NCBI RefSeq assembly: GCF_900070365.1
Contig: NZ_LN850107.1
Span: 2,418,001 to 2,482,000 of the forward strand
Direction of reading: 5' to 3'
Length of the DNA stretch: 64,000 nucleotides
From: Alloactinosynnema sp. L-07
GTDB lineage: Bacteria; Actinomycetota; Actinomycetes; Mycobacteriales; Pseudonocardiaceae
Positions 1 to 8,289 of the stretch are shown here, piece after piece. A model generated the notes under the pieces. It was not told the DNA's origin. It did not search any database and worked only from the letters and a program-made list of their open reading frames with translations. Made by a program: the position numbers and the translations under genes. Position 1 is the first letter of the stretch. Each line of letters begins with the position of its first letter.

Positions 1-1
1 T

Positions 2-1345
2 GTTGTGCTGCGCGGATTCCTGGTCGACCAGTTGGACCGCCAATTGAGCGAAGCCAGTGACCGCGCGACCGGGCGGCAGGGACCGCCGCGTGGCGAGCCT
101 CCGCTCGGTCGGGGCCAGGGCCCCATACCTGGGCAGGGCCCCGGAACCCTCAACGCGTGGATCAACGACGGCCAGGTCTCAGACACGCGGCTGCAGACCG
201 TCCGGGGCGTCGAGGAGGAGATCCCCGAACGCTTCCATTCGATCCTGACCAATCTCCCTATCGGCTCGAAATATGACCGCGACCTGGGCGGTCTGGGGAC
301 GTATCGCCTGGTGGCGACCCAGACGCAAGGCCCCGCGGACGTGATCATCACCGGTCTGCCGATGGAACAGGTGAACGACACCCTGTGGACCGTCGGCCTC
401 GTCCTCGGCGCCGTCTCGTTGGTCGGGTTGACCATCACCGGCGCGGCAGGCGTGGTCATCGTCCGCCGCACGCTGCGGCCGCTCGACCGGATGGCGGCCA
501 CCGCGCGCCGGGTCGCCGAGTTGCCGCTCGACCGCGGTGAGGTGGCGCTGTCGGAGCGGGTGCCGGAGGCCGACACCGACCCGGACACCGAGGTCGGCCA
601 GGTGGGGTCGGCGCTCAACAAGATGCTCGGGCACGTGTCCGACGCGCTGGAGGCCCGCCATGCCAGTGAGACCCGGGTTCGGCAGTTCGTCGCCGACGCG
701 AGCCATGAGCTGCGCACCCCGCTGGCCGCGATCCGCGGCTACGCCGAGCTGGTGCGCAGGCAGCCAGACGAGGTGCCGCCGCCGATCTCGCACGCGCTGT
801 CGCGAGTGGAGTCCGAGGCGGGCCGGATGACCACGCTGGTCGAGGACCTGCTGCTGTTGGCCAGGCTCGACTCGGGCAGGCCGCTGCTCACCGAACCGGT
901 CGACCTGTCCCGCCTGGTGGTCGACGCGGTCAGCGACGCGCGCGTCGCGGGCCCGGGTCACCAGTGGCGGCTGGATCTGCCCAGCGACCCGGTAGTGGTC
1001 ACAGGTGACGAACAGCGGCTGCACCAGGTCGTGGCGAACCTGCTGGCCAACGGCCGCACCCACACACCCCCGGGCACGACGGTCACCACCGGACTGGCGC
1101 GCGCCGACGGCCACGTCGAGCTGACGGTCACCGACGACGGTCCCGGCATCCCCGCCGACCTGCGCCCGGAGATCTTCGAGCGGTTCGCCCGCGGCGACGG
1201 CTCCCGGTCGCGGTCGGCGGGCGGGACGGGCCTCGGTCTGGCCATCGTCTCGGCGGTCCTGCACGCCCACGACGGCACGGTGACGGTGCTCAGCGAACCG
1301 GGGCGGACGCGATTCACGGTGTTGTTACCAGCGGTCCCCGCCTGA
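2..1345 (+). CDS. Sensor histidine kinase, 5'-truncated by the window edge
   Basis: Membrane sensor kinase of a two-component system. The frame is open from the first codon of the window, so the GTG at 5 is probably not the real start. Seen in order: an extracytoplasmic segment, a membrane helix (about residues 127-152 counted from position 5), a HAMP linker, the phospho-acceptor helix with His234 in DASHELRTPLAAI, an N box (NLLANGRTHTPPG), and the ATP-binding motifs DDGPGIP and GGTGLGLAIV. The first transmembrane helix usual for this architecture is absent, which fits loss of several dozen residues upstream. The response regulator would normally sit immediately upstream, outside the window. 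The signal sensed cannot be told. Confidence 0.93.
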   Translation, partial: VVLRGFLVDQLDRQLSEASDRATGRQGPPRGEPPLGRGQGPIPGQGPGTLNAWINDGQVSDTRLQTVRGVEEEIPERFHSILTNLPIGSKYDRDLGGLGTYRLVATQTQGPADVIITGLPMEQVNDTLWTVGLVLGAVSLVGLTITGAAGVVIVRRTLRPLDRMAATARRVAELPLDRGEVALSERVPEADTDPDTEVGQVGSALNKMLGHVSDALEARHASETRVRQFVADASHELRTPLAAIRGYAELVRRQPDEVPPPISHALSRVESEAGRMTTLVEDLLLLARLDSGRPLLTEPVDLSRLVVDAVSDARVAGPGHQWRLDLPSDPVVVTGDEQRLHQVVANLLANGRTHTPPGTTVTTGLARADGHVELTVTDDGPGIPADLRPEIFERFARGDGSRSRSAGGTGLGLAIVSAVLHAHDGTVTVLSEPGRTRFTVLLPAVPA

Positions 1346-1468
1346 GGGACTTTTGACCTGGGACACCCGAGCGGGGCACGCGTAGGCTGCCCTCCACCGA
1401 GATCCGGAATCCACTGGGAGGGCAGGCCGTGCGAGTGGCTGACCGGCCAATCGCCGCTCTTCGAGGCG

Positions 1469-1804
1469 GTGGCCACGATCGCTGACCTGAACCCGGTGCC
1501 GGAGTCGGACTCCCCAGTCGGCATACCGCGGCAGGGCGCACGCATCTCGGGACACGCGGACCTGACGAACCGGCCGGACTTCGAGGAGTTCCTGGTCGCG
1601 CTGTGCCGCCAAGCCGAGGGCGACGTCCACCTCGACCTCGCCGAACTGGACTTCATCGACATCTCGGGCGTGATCACCCTGGTCCGGGTCGCCGGGTCGC
1701 TGACCGACGGCAGGCACCTGGTGCTGCACAACCCTCCCCCGGCCATGCGGCGCATCCTCGACCTGCTCGGCCCCACCGCCGACCAGGGTGTCCTGGTCGA
1801 CTAG
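1469..1804 (+). CDS. STAS-domain protein (anti-sigma-factor antagonist-like)
   Basis: A 111-residue protein that is essentially one STAS domain: a beta strand (GARISGHADL), a central segment LDLAELDFIDISGVITLV with the usual position of the phosphorylatable serine (DISGV), and a C-terminal helix. STAS proteins bind anti-sigma kinases or sensory partners, so a regulatory protein-protein role is inferred. No kinase partner lies alongside. The GTG at 1469 has only a weak ribosome site (GAGG). The frame stays open upstream through plausible coding sequence but without ATG or GTG, so a rarer start cannot be excluded. It converges on the next gene with 5 nt between stops. Confidence 0.7.
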   Translation: MATIADLNPVPESDSPVGIPRQGARISGHADLTNRPDFEEFLVALCRQAEGDVHLDLAELDFIDISGVITLVRVAGSLTDGRHLVLHNPPPAMRRILDLLGPTADQGVLVD

Positions 1805-1809
1805 CAGCA

Positions 1810-2436
1810 TTAGCGGCCGAGGATCGCGCGCACCTCGGCGTCGTCGACCTGGGTGAAGTTCTCGTACCAGTAGCCCACCGCGTAGAACCGCCGCGGCGTC
1901 AGCGGACACACCACCTCGTCGACGATCAGCCGCAGGTCGGCCACCACGTCGGCGGGGGCCACCGGGGCCGCGACGACCACCCGGCCCGCTCCCATCCGCC
2001 GGACGACGCGCACGGCGGCCACCAGCGTCGCCCCGGTGGCGACGCCGTCGTCGACCAGGATCACGGTTCGGCCGATGAGGTCCGGTGGGGGCCCGCCCCC
2101 GCGCAAGGACTCCACGCGACGGAGAATCTCGGCGCGTTCCTTGGCCGCGGTGTGGGCGACATCGGCCCAGGTCAGGTCCAGTTCGCGCAGCACCCGCTCG
2201 GACCGGATGGTCACGTCGCCCTCCCCCACCGCGCCGACGGCCAGTTCGGGATGGCCCGGTGCGCCGACTTTGCGCACCAGCACCACGTCGACCTCGGCGC
2301 CCAGCCGGGCGGCGACCTCGGCGGCGACCGGGACGCCGCCGCGCGGGAGGCCGAGGACGATCGGCTTTTCCTCGCTCAGGTGGGTCAGGCTGCCCGCGAG
2401 GACCCGACCCGCCTCGACCCGGTCGGCGAAACGCAT
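1810..2436 (-). CDS. Phosphoribosyltransferase-family protein
   Basis: A 208-residue type I phosphoribosyltransferase fold. The PRPP-binding loop is clear near the C-terminal third (VILVDDGVATGATL, two acidic residues followed by the TGAT turn), and an N-terminal glycine-rich loop reads LGLPRGGVPVAAEVA. Actinobacteria carry many such stand-alone proteins, often called putative phosphoribosyltransferase and sometimes fused to alpha/beta hydrolases; the purine or other base used is not known. Start ATG at 2436 with a weak upstream site. It is transcribed away from MMPL-linked sequence and ends 5 nt from the convergent STAS gene. No pathway neighbour identifies its substrate. Confidence 0.8.
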   Translation of the reverse strand: MRFADRVEAGRVLAGSLTHLSEEKPIVLGLPRGGVPVAAEVAARLGAEVDVVLVRKVGAPGHPELAVGAVGEGDVTIRSERVLRELDLTWADVAHTAAKERAEILRRVESLRGGGPPPDLIGRTVILVDDGVATGATLVAAVRVVRRMGAGRVVVAAPVAPADVVADLRLIVDEVVCPLTPRRFYAVGYWYENFTQVDDAEVRAILGR

Positions 2437-2465
2437 GGGTCCAGTGTGCGCCGGGGCGACGCGGA

Positions 2466-2496
2466 CCGCCCCCGAACCCAGTGGGTCCGGGGGCGG
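2466..2496 (-). terminator. Hairpin after the MMPL gene
   Basis: Arms 2466-2479 and 2483-2496 pair 13 of 14 bases around a 3-nt loop, 16 nt beyond the MMPL stop. There is no T-run, as is common for actinobacterial terminators. It lies between the MMPL stop and the start of the phosphoribosyltransferase gene, both on the minus strand. Confidence 0.55.
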
Positions 2497-2511
2497 CTGG
2501 TTGGCCAGGGA

Positions 2512-4704
2512 TCAGCCGACCGGGTCGAGCTGCCGCACGGGCAGCGGCGCGGTCTCGGGCTCCTCGCGGCCCCGCAGGAACTTCGGCGTCCACCAGTTGC
2601 TGTCACCGAGCACGGCCATCAGCGACGGCAGGACCACCGCGCGGATGAGGGTCGCGTCGATGAGGATCGCGGTGGCGAGGCCGACACCCATCTGCTTCAT
2701 GTCGATGGTGCTCAGCGTGCCGAAGATGGAGAACACACCGATCATGACCGCCGCGGCGCTGGTGACCACGCCCGCCGAGGTCGTGATGCCGTGGGACACC
2801 GCCGATCGCGTGTCCATGCCCTTCTGCCTGGCCTCGCGGATGCGGCTGACCACGAACACGTGGTAGTCCATCGACAGTCCGAAGAGGACGACGAACAGGA
2901 TCAGCGGCAGCCACGCGACGATGCCGCCGGTGGAGGTGAAGCCGAGCAGGTCCTCCGCCCACTTGTTCTGGAACACCAGCACAAGCACGCCATAGGCGGC
3001 ACCGGCGGAGAGCGCGTTGAGGAAGATCGCCGACGCGGCGATCACGGGCGAGCGGAACGTCCACAGCATCACCAGGAACGTCAGCAGCAGGACGATCGAG
3101 ATCACCCACGGCAGCGACTCGGTCATGTTGTCGACGAAGTCCTTGTTGCCCGCGGTCTCACCGCTGACGGCGAACTCGGCGCCCGCTACCGTGCCGACCG
3201 TGCCGGGCAGCGCGTTGGTGCGCAACCAGTCGAGCGACTTGGCCGCGCCCTCACTGGTGCCCCGATCCGGAATGCCCGCGCGGATCAGGAAGATCCGCTT
3301 GTCCTCGGACCGCGTGACCTTGGGCGCGCTGTCGCCTGCGAACGCGGGGTTGGCCTGGATGCGCTTGACCAGGTCGTCGACCGCGGCCTCGGTCTTGGCG
3401 ACACCGTCGCCGGGCGCGCGCACACCAATGGCGTGCACCGCGCCGGTGCTCGGGAACGCCGCGGTCATCCGGTCGTAGGACTGCATGATCGGGATGCTGC
3501 GCGGCAGGTCCGCGTCCGACGGCGAGTTCAGGTTCATCCCGAACGCGGGGATGGACAGGGCGACCAGCGCGCCACCGGCGACGACGAGCGCGATGCCCGG
3601 CTTGCGCAGCGACGGCTTGAGCAGGGCCTTCCAGAAGCGGGGCTCACCGCCGGAGCGGGCCGACAGGCGCCATACGAACGGCACGCGGGGGCGGTCGATC
3701 CAGCGGCCGAGCTTGGCCAGCATCGCGGGCAGCACGGTGATGGAGCCGATGACCGCGGCCATCACGACCAGGATCGAGCCGATGGCCATCGAGGAGAACG
3801 TGACGTCGTTGGCGACGAACATGCCCGCCATGGCGACCACCACGGCGATGCCGGAGACCACGATCGCGTGCCCGGAGGTCGCCGCGGCGATCTCCACCGC
3901 GTCGATGTGGCTGGCGCCGCGGGCGCGTTCCTCACGTTCTCGGCGGATGTAGAACAAGGAGTAGTCGACGCCGACGGCCATGCCGATCAGCAGGATCATG
4001 CTGGAGGTGTTCTCCGTGCCGGGCACCAGCTGCGACACCAGAGCCGACAGGCCGATCGCGGCGCCCACCGCGGACATGGCGAGCAGCACCGGCACACCGG
4101 CGGCGATGACCGCGCCGAAGGCGAGGAGCATGATGATCAGGGTGACCGGGATGCTGATCAGTTCGGCCTTCTGGAAGTCCTCCCCCAAGGTCTCCGAGAC
4201 GGCTTTGTTCAGCGATTCACCGCCGACCTGCTCGATGCGCAGGTCCGGGTGCGCCGACTGGATCGACGCGGTCAGGTCGAGCAGTGGCTGCAGCCGGTCG
4301 CCCGCGGTGTCGCGGTCGCCGGTGATCTCCACGTTGACCAGCACCGCTTCGCCCTTCGGCGACGGCATGGGCTCGCTGACCGTCCCCGTGTCGGACAGCG
4401 CGTCCATCTTGGTGCGGACCGTGTTGGCCACGTCGAGCGCGACCTTCTGGTCCAGCGCGCCGGAGCGCGCGGTGATCAAGACGTTCTCGGACGCCGGGCG
4501 GTCGAACTTGGCGTCGTCGATCATCTTCTGGTAGACGGCCATCTCGCCGGTCGGGTTGTCGTCGAAGTCGGCGGTCTTGGTGCCGACCGCCGAGCCTAAG
4601 CCGATGCACAGGGCCACGAAGACGACCCAGGCACCGATGGCCCGCCACGGATGTTCGGCGCTCCACCTCGCGATGCGCACTGTCACCATCGGTTTAGCTG
4701 ACAT
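2512..4704 (-). CDS. MMPL/RND-family membrane transporter
   Basis: Large inner-membrane exporter of the MMPL (RND superfamily) type, about 730 residues, the usual length for actinobacterial members. The two-fold repeat is visible: a first helix with a large extracytoplasmic loop, then a bundle containing GMAVGVDYSLFYIRRERE, and a second half with FGLSMDYHVFVVSRIREA; these Asp-Tyr pairs match the proton-relay positions of the family. Substrates are typically lipids, siderophores or drugs; nothing here specifies one. I start at ATG 4704 (MSAKPM), preceded by GGGGGGAA; the GTG at 4722 would start inside that ribosome site. No adjacent regulator or biosynthetic cluster is evident. Confidence 0.93.
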   Translation of the reverse strand: MSAKPMVTVRIARWSAEHPWRAIGAWVVFVALCIGLGSAVGTKTADFDDNPTGEMAVYQKMIDDAKFDRPASENVLITARSGALDQKVALDVANTVRTKMDALSDTGTVSEPMPSPKGEAVLVNVEITGDRDTAGDRLQPLLDLTASIQSAHPDLRIEQVGGESLNKAVSETLGEDFQKAELISIPVTLIIMLLAFGAVIAAGVPVLLAMSAVGAAIGLSALVSQLVPGTENTSSMILLIGMAVGVDYSLFYIRREREERARGASHIDAVEIAAATSGHAIVVSGIAVVVAMAGMFVANDVTFSSMAIGSILVVMAAVIGSITVLPAMLAKLGRWIDRPRVPFVWRLSARSGGEPRFWKALLKPSLRKPGIALVVAGGALVALSIPAFGMNLNSPSDADLPRSIPIMQSYDRMTAAFPSTGAVHAIGVRAPGDGVAKTEAAVDDLVKRIQANPAFAGDSAPKVTRSEDKRIFLIRAGIPDRGTSEGAAKSLDWLRTNALPGTVGTVAGAEFAVSGETAGNKDFVDNMTESLPWVISIVLLLTFLVMLWTFRSPVIAASAIFLNALSAGAAYGVLVLVFQNKWAEDLLGFTSTGGIVAWLPLILFVVLFGLSMDYHVFVVSRIREARQKGMDTRSAVSHGITTSAGVVTSAAAVMIGVFSIFGTLSTIDMKQMGVGLATAILIDATLIRAVVLPSLMAVLGDSNWWTPKFLRGREEPETAPLPVRQLDPVG

Positions 4705-4768
4705 TTTGGGTTCCCCCCACACAGGTTCCGTTCAGGTTGAACGAAGACTGCCAGTGGGCGGCTGCCTG

Positions 4769-4782
4769 CGAATCAGGATTCG
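4769..4782. promoter_or_regulatory. Short palindrome upstream of the MMPL gene
   Basis: CGAATC-AG-GATTCG, 65 bp upstream of the MMPL start in a 106-bp gap, is a candidate operator. Only symmetry and position support it. Confidence 0.25.
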
Positions 4783-4810
4783 TCCCCGATCTTGGACCCC
4801 GGCACGTCCC

Positions 4811-5860
4811 CTAAGGGTCAGCCCCCGCGAGCCAGCGATCCACTAGGTACCGCTCGATCGAGTCGCCGCGATGAGTCCCCGCGGCGACGTGTTCCTGTTG
4901 CAGCGCAATGACTTCCGCCCGGGTGAACCACCGAGCCTCGGTGAGTTCCTCACGGTCGACGGAGATGTCGGGGGAAGTCGCCACGGCGCGGAATCCGAGC
5001 ATCAGCCCGGCCGGGAACGGCCACGCCTGTGACGCGCGATACACGACGTCGCCGACCGCGACGCCCGCTTCCTCGGCGACCTCCCGCCGAACCGCGTCTT
5101 CGAGGCTCTCGCCGATCTCGACAAATCCGGCAAGCGTGGAGAAGGCGTTCGGGGCGGCGCCCCGGTGGCGGCCGAGCAGGCAGCGGTCACCGAATTCGAC
5201 CAGGACGATGACAGCGGGTTCGATACGCGGGAACAGCAGCTTGCCGCACCCTTCGCAGGTCCGCAGATGCCCACCTTGACTCGCCGCCGCGGCCGAACCG
5301 CAGGCACCGCAGAACCGCTGGTTGCGATTCCAGTGCAGCAACCCGCGCGCGTAGGCCAGACACGCCGCTTCGTCCGGATCGAGCCCCGACACCAGCCGCC
5401 GAACGTCGACCACCGAGTCGGCCCCCGCGAACCGCAGCGCCGCCTGTTCATCCATTTCGGACAGATCCAGCGCGAAGACCCCAGCCTCCCCGCGAATCCC
5501 CAGAAACACCGCCCGACCCCAGACGTCACCGACGACCGGCCCGTCGACGTCCACAGCGACCTCGTCGCCATCCCCCAAACCGGCGAACACCCCCGCGCAG
5601 CCCCCACCCTGTCCCGGGGGGACGGCCCTTGGCCAGTCTATCGGAGTGGGGTGACGGTTGATCTTGCTTTCGGGGTGCCTGTGGACAATCTCGGCGCCGG
5701 TCCACAGGGGACGGCCGCCACTGGCGAGGACCTGGTCTCTCCAGTATGGGATCACCGTGGAGTCGGGGTGGGCCAGCAGGTCGGCCAGCCACGACGCGTC
5801 GGCGCGGTTGGCGCCTGCGCGGTCCAAGGTCAAGCCGGTGTAGGGGAGCTGATCAGACAT
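4811..5860 (-). CDS. nudC: NAD(+)/NADH pyrophosphatase (Nudix)
   Basis: Hydrolyses NADH/NAD to NMN(H) and AMP, and in this family can remove NAD caps from RNA. The 349-residue protein shows the NudC arrangement: N-terminal domain, a zinc ribbon with two CxxC pairs (CGACG ... CEGCG), and a Nudix box GFVEIGESLEDAVRREVAEE. The downstream NAD-specificity motif is recognisable but altered: SQAWPFPAG where the consensus is SQPWPFPxS. Start ATG at 5860 overlaps the end of the Lrp gene by 8 nt, so the two are probably cotranscribed and translationally coupled. The frame is open further upstream, but that stretch lies inside the Lrp gene and is not coding in this frame. Confidence 0.9.
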   Translation of the reverse strand: MSDQLPYTGLTLDRAGANRADASWLADLLAHPDSTVIPYWRDQVLASGGRPLWTGAEIVHRHPESKINRHPTPIDWPRAVPPGQGGGCAGVFAGLGDGDEVAVDVDGPVVGDVWGRAVFLGIRGEAGVFALDLSEMDEQAALRFAGADSVVDVRRLVSGLDPDEAACLAYARGLLHWNRNQRFCGACGSAAAASQGGHLRTCEGCGKLLFPRIEPAVIVLVEFGDRCLLGRHRGAAPNAFSTLAGFVEIGESLEDAVRREVAEEAGVAVGDVVYRASQAWPFPAGLMLGFRAVATSPDISVDREELTEARWFTRAEVIALQQEHVAAGTHRGDSIERYLVDRWLAGADP

Positions 5861-6299
5861 CGACGGCGACCGGGCGTTCGAAGAAAGTCTCCAGGACCAC
5901 GATGGTCTGGGTTCCGGTGACGCCCTTGATGGCGAAGATGTCCTTGAGGGCGCGTTGCAGGTCGGCGGTCGTCGACGCGCGGACCTTGGCCAGCAGGGAC
6001 GCGCCGCCCGCGATGATGTGGGCCTCCTCGACCCAGGGCAGGGCTTCCAGCGCCGAGCCCGTGTCCGGGTCGCCCATCCAGGTCGCGGCCTCGACCATGA
6101 CGTAGGCCAGTACGCCCTTGCCGACGGCGACCGGGTCGACGTCGATGGTCGTTCGGCGGATGACGCCGCGCTCGCGGAGTTTGCGGACGCGCTCGTGGGC
6201 GGCGGCGCCGGACAGGCCGACTTCCTGACCAAGGGCGGCGTACGGTGTGGTCGCGTCCTGTTGCAGCCGGGCGATCAGCGCTCGGTCAATCTCGTCCAT
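5853..6299 (-). CDS. Lrp/AsnC-family transcriptional regulator
   Basis: About 148 residues: an N-terminal helix-turn-helix (IDRALIARLQQDATTPYAAL ... LSGAAAHERVRKLRERGVI) and a C-terminal RAM ligand/oligomerisation domain ending TQTIVVLETFF. Family members sense amino acids or related small molecules and often regulate the adjacent operon. ATG at 6299 matches the usual family start (MDEIDRAL); the purine-rich GGGAAG lies only 2 nt before it, so the tandem ATGs at 6326 and 6329 are alternatives. It precedes and overlaps nudC and is divergent from the XdhC-like gene, whose promoter shares the 101-bp gap. Confidence 0.88.
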   Translation of the reverse strand: MDEIDRALIARLQQDATTPYAALGQEVGLSGAAAHERVRKLRERGVIRRTTIDVDPVAVGKGVLAYVMVEAATWMGDPDTGSALEALPWVEEAHIIAGGASLLAKVRASTTADLQRALKDIFAIKGVTGTQTIVVLETFFERPVAVDV

Positions 6300-6313
6300 G
6301 TCTTCCCAACTAT

Positions 6314-6360
6314 TGACTAACGTCATCATGCCATATCGCCGATCAGTCGAATGACATTCG
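6314..6360. promoter_or_regulatory. Symmetric elements between the lrp-like and xdhC-like genes
   Basis: The divergent gap holds TGAC-taac-GTCA near 6315-6326 and CGAAT-GAC-ATTCG at 6348-6360. Both are short imperfectly placed palindromes where an Lrp-type autoregulator could bind. Position and symmetry are the only evidence. Confidence 0.25.
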
Positions 6361-6400
6361 CCCGTCCGCGCGAGTGCTCCGTAAGGTGGAGACTGCGGGC

Positions 6401-6907
6401 ATGGGCACACCCGATTCCTGCGACGTCGCGCACGGCGTCGTCAGCGCCGAGACCGGGACGCGCACCCTGGTCGCGGTCTTCGCCACCGCCGTGGCCGACC
6501 ATCTCCTGCGTTACGGCGCCGACCTCGGCTATCACACGATCCTGCTTGAGCCGGAACGCGCGCGCGTCGGCCATCCGGGGGCGAAGGTGATCACACATCC
6601 GCCCGCCGACCTCGGGGACAGCACCGACGTCGTCGTCACCGACCATCACCGCGCCGAGCTCGGGCCGGTCCTGCGCGACGTGCTCAACGCCCGGCCGCGA
6701 TGGGTCGGCGTGATGGGCAACCCGCGACACGCCGCGCCGCACATCGCCGCCCTGCGCGGGCTCGGGGTCGACGAGGCGCTGATCGAGTCGGTGCGTCGCC
6801 CGATCGGGTTGAACATCGGGTCGCGCACGCCCGCCGAGATCGCGATCGCGACGCTGGCCGGGCTGATCGCCGACCGGAACGGCAAGCCGGGCGGCTTCGA
6901 GTTCTAG
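6401..6907 (+). CDS. XdhC-family protein, Rossmann domain only
   Basis: A 168-residue protein matching the C-terminal Rossmann half of XdhC/CoxI accessory proteins: WVGVMGNPRHAAPHIAALRG followed by a segment containing RRPIGLNIGSRTPAEIAIA and ending IADRNGK. XdhC proteins bind the sulfurated molybdenum cofactor and insert it into xanthine dehydrogenase-type enzymes. Full proteins are longer and carry an N-terminal XdhC-CoxI domain, absent here, and no molybdo-hydroxylase subunit is adjacent, so its client is unknown. I start at ATG 6401, preceded by AAGGTGGAG, rather than the upstream GTG at 6374. A 29-nt TetR-type operator region follows before the next gene. Confidence 0.75.
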   Translation: MGTPDSCDVAHGVVSAETGTRTLVAVFATAVADHLLRYGADLGYHTILLEPERARVGHPGAKVITHPPADLGDSTDVVVTDHHRAELGPVLRDVLNARPRWVGVMGNPRHAAPHIAALRGLGVDEALIESVRRPIGLNIGSRTPAEIAIATLAGLIADRNGKPGGFEF

Positions 6908-6935
6908 ACACCCCGATCTCCGGGCGGGTACCTTG

Positions 6936-6951
6936 CTAAGCGCTTGCTTAG
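6936..6951. promoter_or_regulatory. TetR-type operator upstream of the SDR operon
   Basis: CTAAGC-GCTT-GCTTAG is a 16-bp inverted repeat with perfect 6-bp arms, 22 bp before the SDR start. Such sites are typical of TetR regulators of fatty acid/CoA operons, and the last gene of this operon (10570) encodes a TetR protein, so autoregulation is the simplest reading (inference). Confidence 0.65.
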
Positions 6952-6973
6952 TCATCGAGAGACCGGAGGACCC

Positions 6974-7729
6974 GTGTCCCAGCCCCGCACCGCCATCGTC
7001 ACCGGCGCCGCCCGCGGCATCGGCGCCGCCGTGGCCAAGCGACTCGCCCGCGACGGGTTCAAGGTCGCCGTCATCGACCTCGACGAGGCCAGTTGCGCGG
7101 ACACGGTCGACGCGATCGAGGCCGAGGGCGGCACGGCCATGGCCGTCGGCGCCGACGTCAGCAAGTCAGACCAGGTCGACGCCGCCGTGGCCAAGGTCGC
7201 CGAGGCGCTGGGCGCGCCGACCGTCCTGGTCAACAACGCGGGCATCCTGCGCGACAACCTGATCTTCAAGATGACCGACGACGACTGGGACGCGGTCATG
7301 AACGTGCACCTGCGCGGCTCGTTCCTGATGACCCGCGCGGTCCAGCGCCACCAGACCGAGCAGCGCTACGGCCGGATCGTGAACCTGTCCAGCACGTCGG
7401 CACTGGGCAATCGCGGCCAGGCCAACTACGCCACCGCGAAGGCGGGCCTGCAGGGCTTCACCAAGACGCTGGCGATCGAGCTGGGCAAGTTCGGTGTCAC
7501 CGCCAACGCCATCGCGCCCGGGTTCATCGAGACCGAGATGACCGCGGCGACCGCCGCCCGGATGGGCGTGTCGTTCGAGGACTTCAAGACCGGCGCCGCG
7601 GCGATGATCCCGGTCGGCCGGATCGGCAACCCGGACGACATCGCGGCGACGGCGTCGTTCCTGGTGAGCGAGGAGGCCGGGTTCGTCTCCGGCCAGGTGA
7701 TCTACGTCGCGGGCGGGCCGAAGGACTGA
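6974..7729 (+). CDS. Short-chain dehydrogenase/reductase (FabG-like)
   Basis: A 251-residue classical SDR that oxidises or reduces a hydroxy/keto group with NAD(P). Visible: the cofactor loop TGAARGIGAAVAKRLA, NNAGI, the catalytic serine region NLSSTSAL, the YATAK Tyr-Lys pair, and a C-terminal SGQVIYVAGG. Annotated by family as 3-oxoacyl-ACP/CoA reductase. First gene of an operon with a MaoC hydratase, two acyl-CoA dehydrogenases and a TetR regulator, so it most likely handles the 3-hydroxyacyl/3-oxoacyl-CoA step of a degradation pathway (inference). Start is GTG 6974 with CGGAGG at the right spacing; the frame extends upstream across the operator without a good site. Confidence 0.88.
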   Translation: MSQPRTAIVTGAARGIGAAVAKRLARDGFKVAVIDLDEASCADTVDAIEAEGGTAMAVGADVSKSDQVDAAVAKVAEALGAPTVLVNNAGILRDNLIFKMTDDDWDAVMNVHLRGSFLMTRAVQRHQTEQRYGRIVNLSSTSALGNRGQANYATAKAGLQGFTKTLAIELGKFGVTANAIAPGFIETEMTAATAARMGVSFEDFKTGAAAMIPVGRIGNPDDIAATASFLVSEEAGFVSGQVIYVAGGPKD

Positions 7730-7821
7730 CATGAAGGTGGACGGGAATCGCTCAACCGGCTTACCGAGCAGCCGCCATCTTCCAGCCCGTGGACTCGGCG
7801 CGGCAGACGGGAGCTACTGAC

Positions 7822-8289
7822 ATGCGGACCTTCGACGGCATCGACTCGCTGGCCGCCGCCCTCGGCGAGCACCTCGGCTACAGCGACTGGTTCGAGATCA
7901 CCCAAGAGCGGGTCCAGCTCTTCGCCGACGCCACCGGCGACCACCAGTGGATCCACCTCGACACCGAGCGGGCCGCGGCGGGCCCGTTCGGTGGCACCGT
8001 CGCGCACGGCTACCTGACCCTCTCGCTGCTGCCCATGCTCGGCCGCGAGGTCTACGAGTTCCGCGGGTTCGCCATGGGTGTCAACTACGGGCTCAACAAG
8101 GTGCGTTTTCCCAGCGCCGTGCGAGTCGGCGCCCGAGTCCGGCTGGGCGCCCAACTGGTGTCGGTGGCGCCCGTCGCGCTGGGCGTGCACGCCGTGATCG
8201 CCTACACGATCGAGATCGGGGACGAAACGAAGCCCGGCTGCGTGGCCGAGGCCGTCGTCCTGCTCGTCCCCGCGAAGGAGTCCGCGTGA
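7822..8289 (+). CDS. MaoC-family dehydratase (enoyl-CoA hydratase, R-type)
   Basis: A 155-residue single hotdog-fold protein. The hydratase-2 motif is clear: DATGDHQWIHLD supplies the catalytic Asp and His, followed by FGGTVAHGYLTLSL. These enzymes add water to trans-2-enoyl-CoA to give (R)-3-hydroxyacyl-CoA. It lies between the SDR and the acyl-CoA dehydrogenases, giving the oxidation, hydration and oxidation steps of a beta-oxidation-like route in one operon. Start ATG 7822 after GGGAG; its stop overlaps the next start by 4 nt (GTGA), indicating coupling. The chain type is not evident. Confidence 0.9.
   Translation: MRTFDGIDSLAAALGEHLGYSDWFEITQERVQLFADATGDHQWIHLDTERAAAGPFGGTVAHGYLTLSLLPMLGREVYEFRGFAMGVNYGLNKVRFPSAVRVGARVRLGAQLVSVAPVALGVHAVIAYTIEIGDETKPGCVAEAVVLLVPAKESA

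Noticed and set aside
1603..4599. 998-codon open frame on the plus strand opposite the MMPL and phosphoribosyltransferase genes
   Set aside because: It is Arg/Asp/His/Gln-rich with no domain and no ribosome site; it is the complementary-frame artefact of two well-supported genes in very GC-rich DNA.
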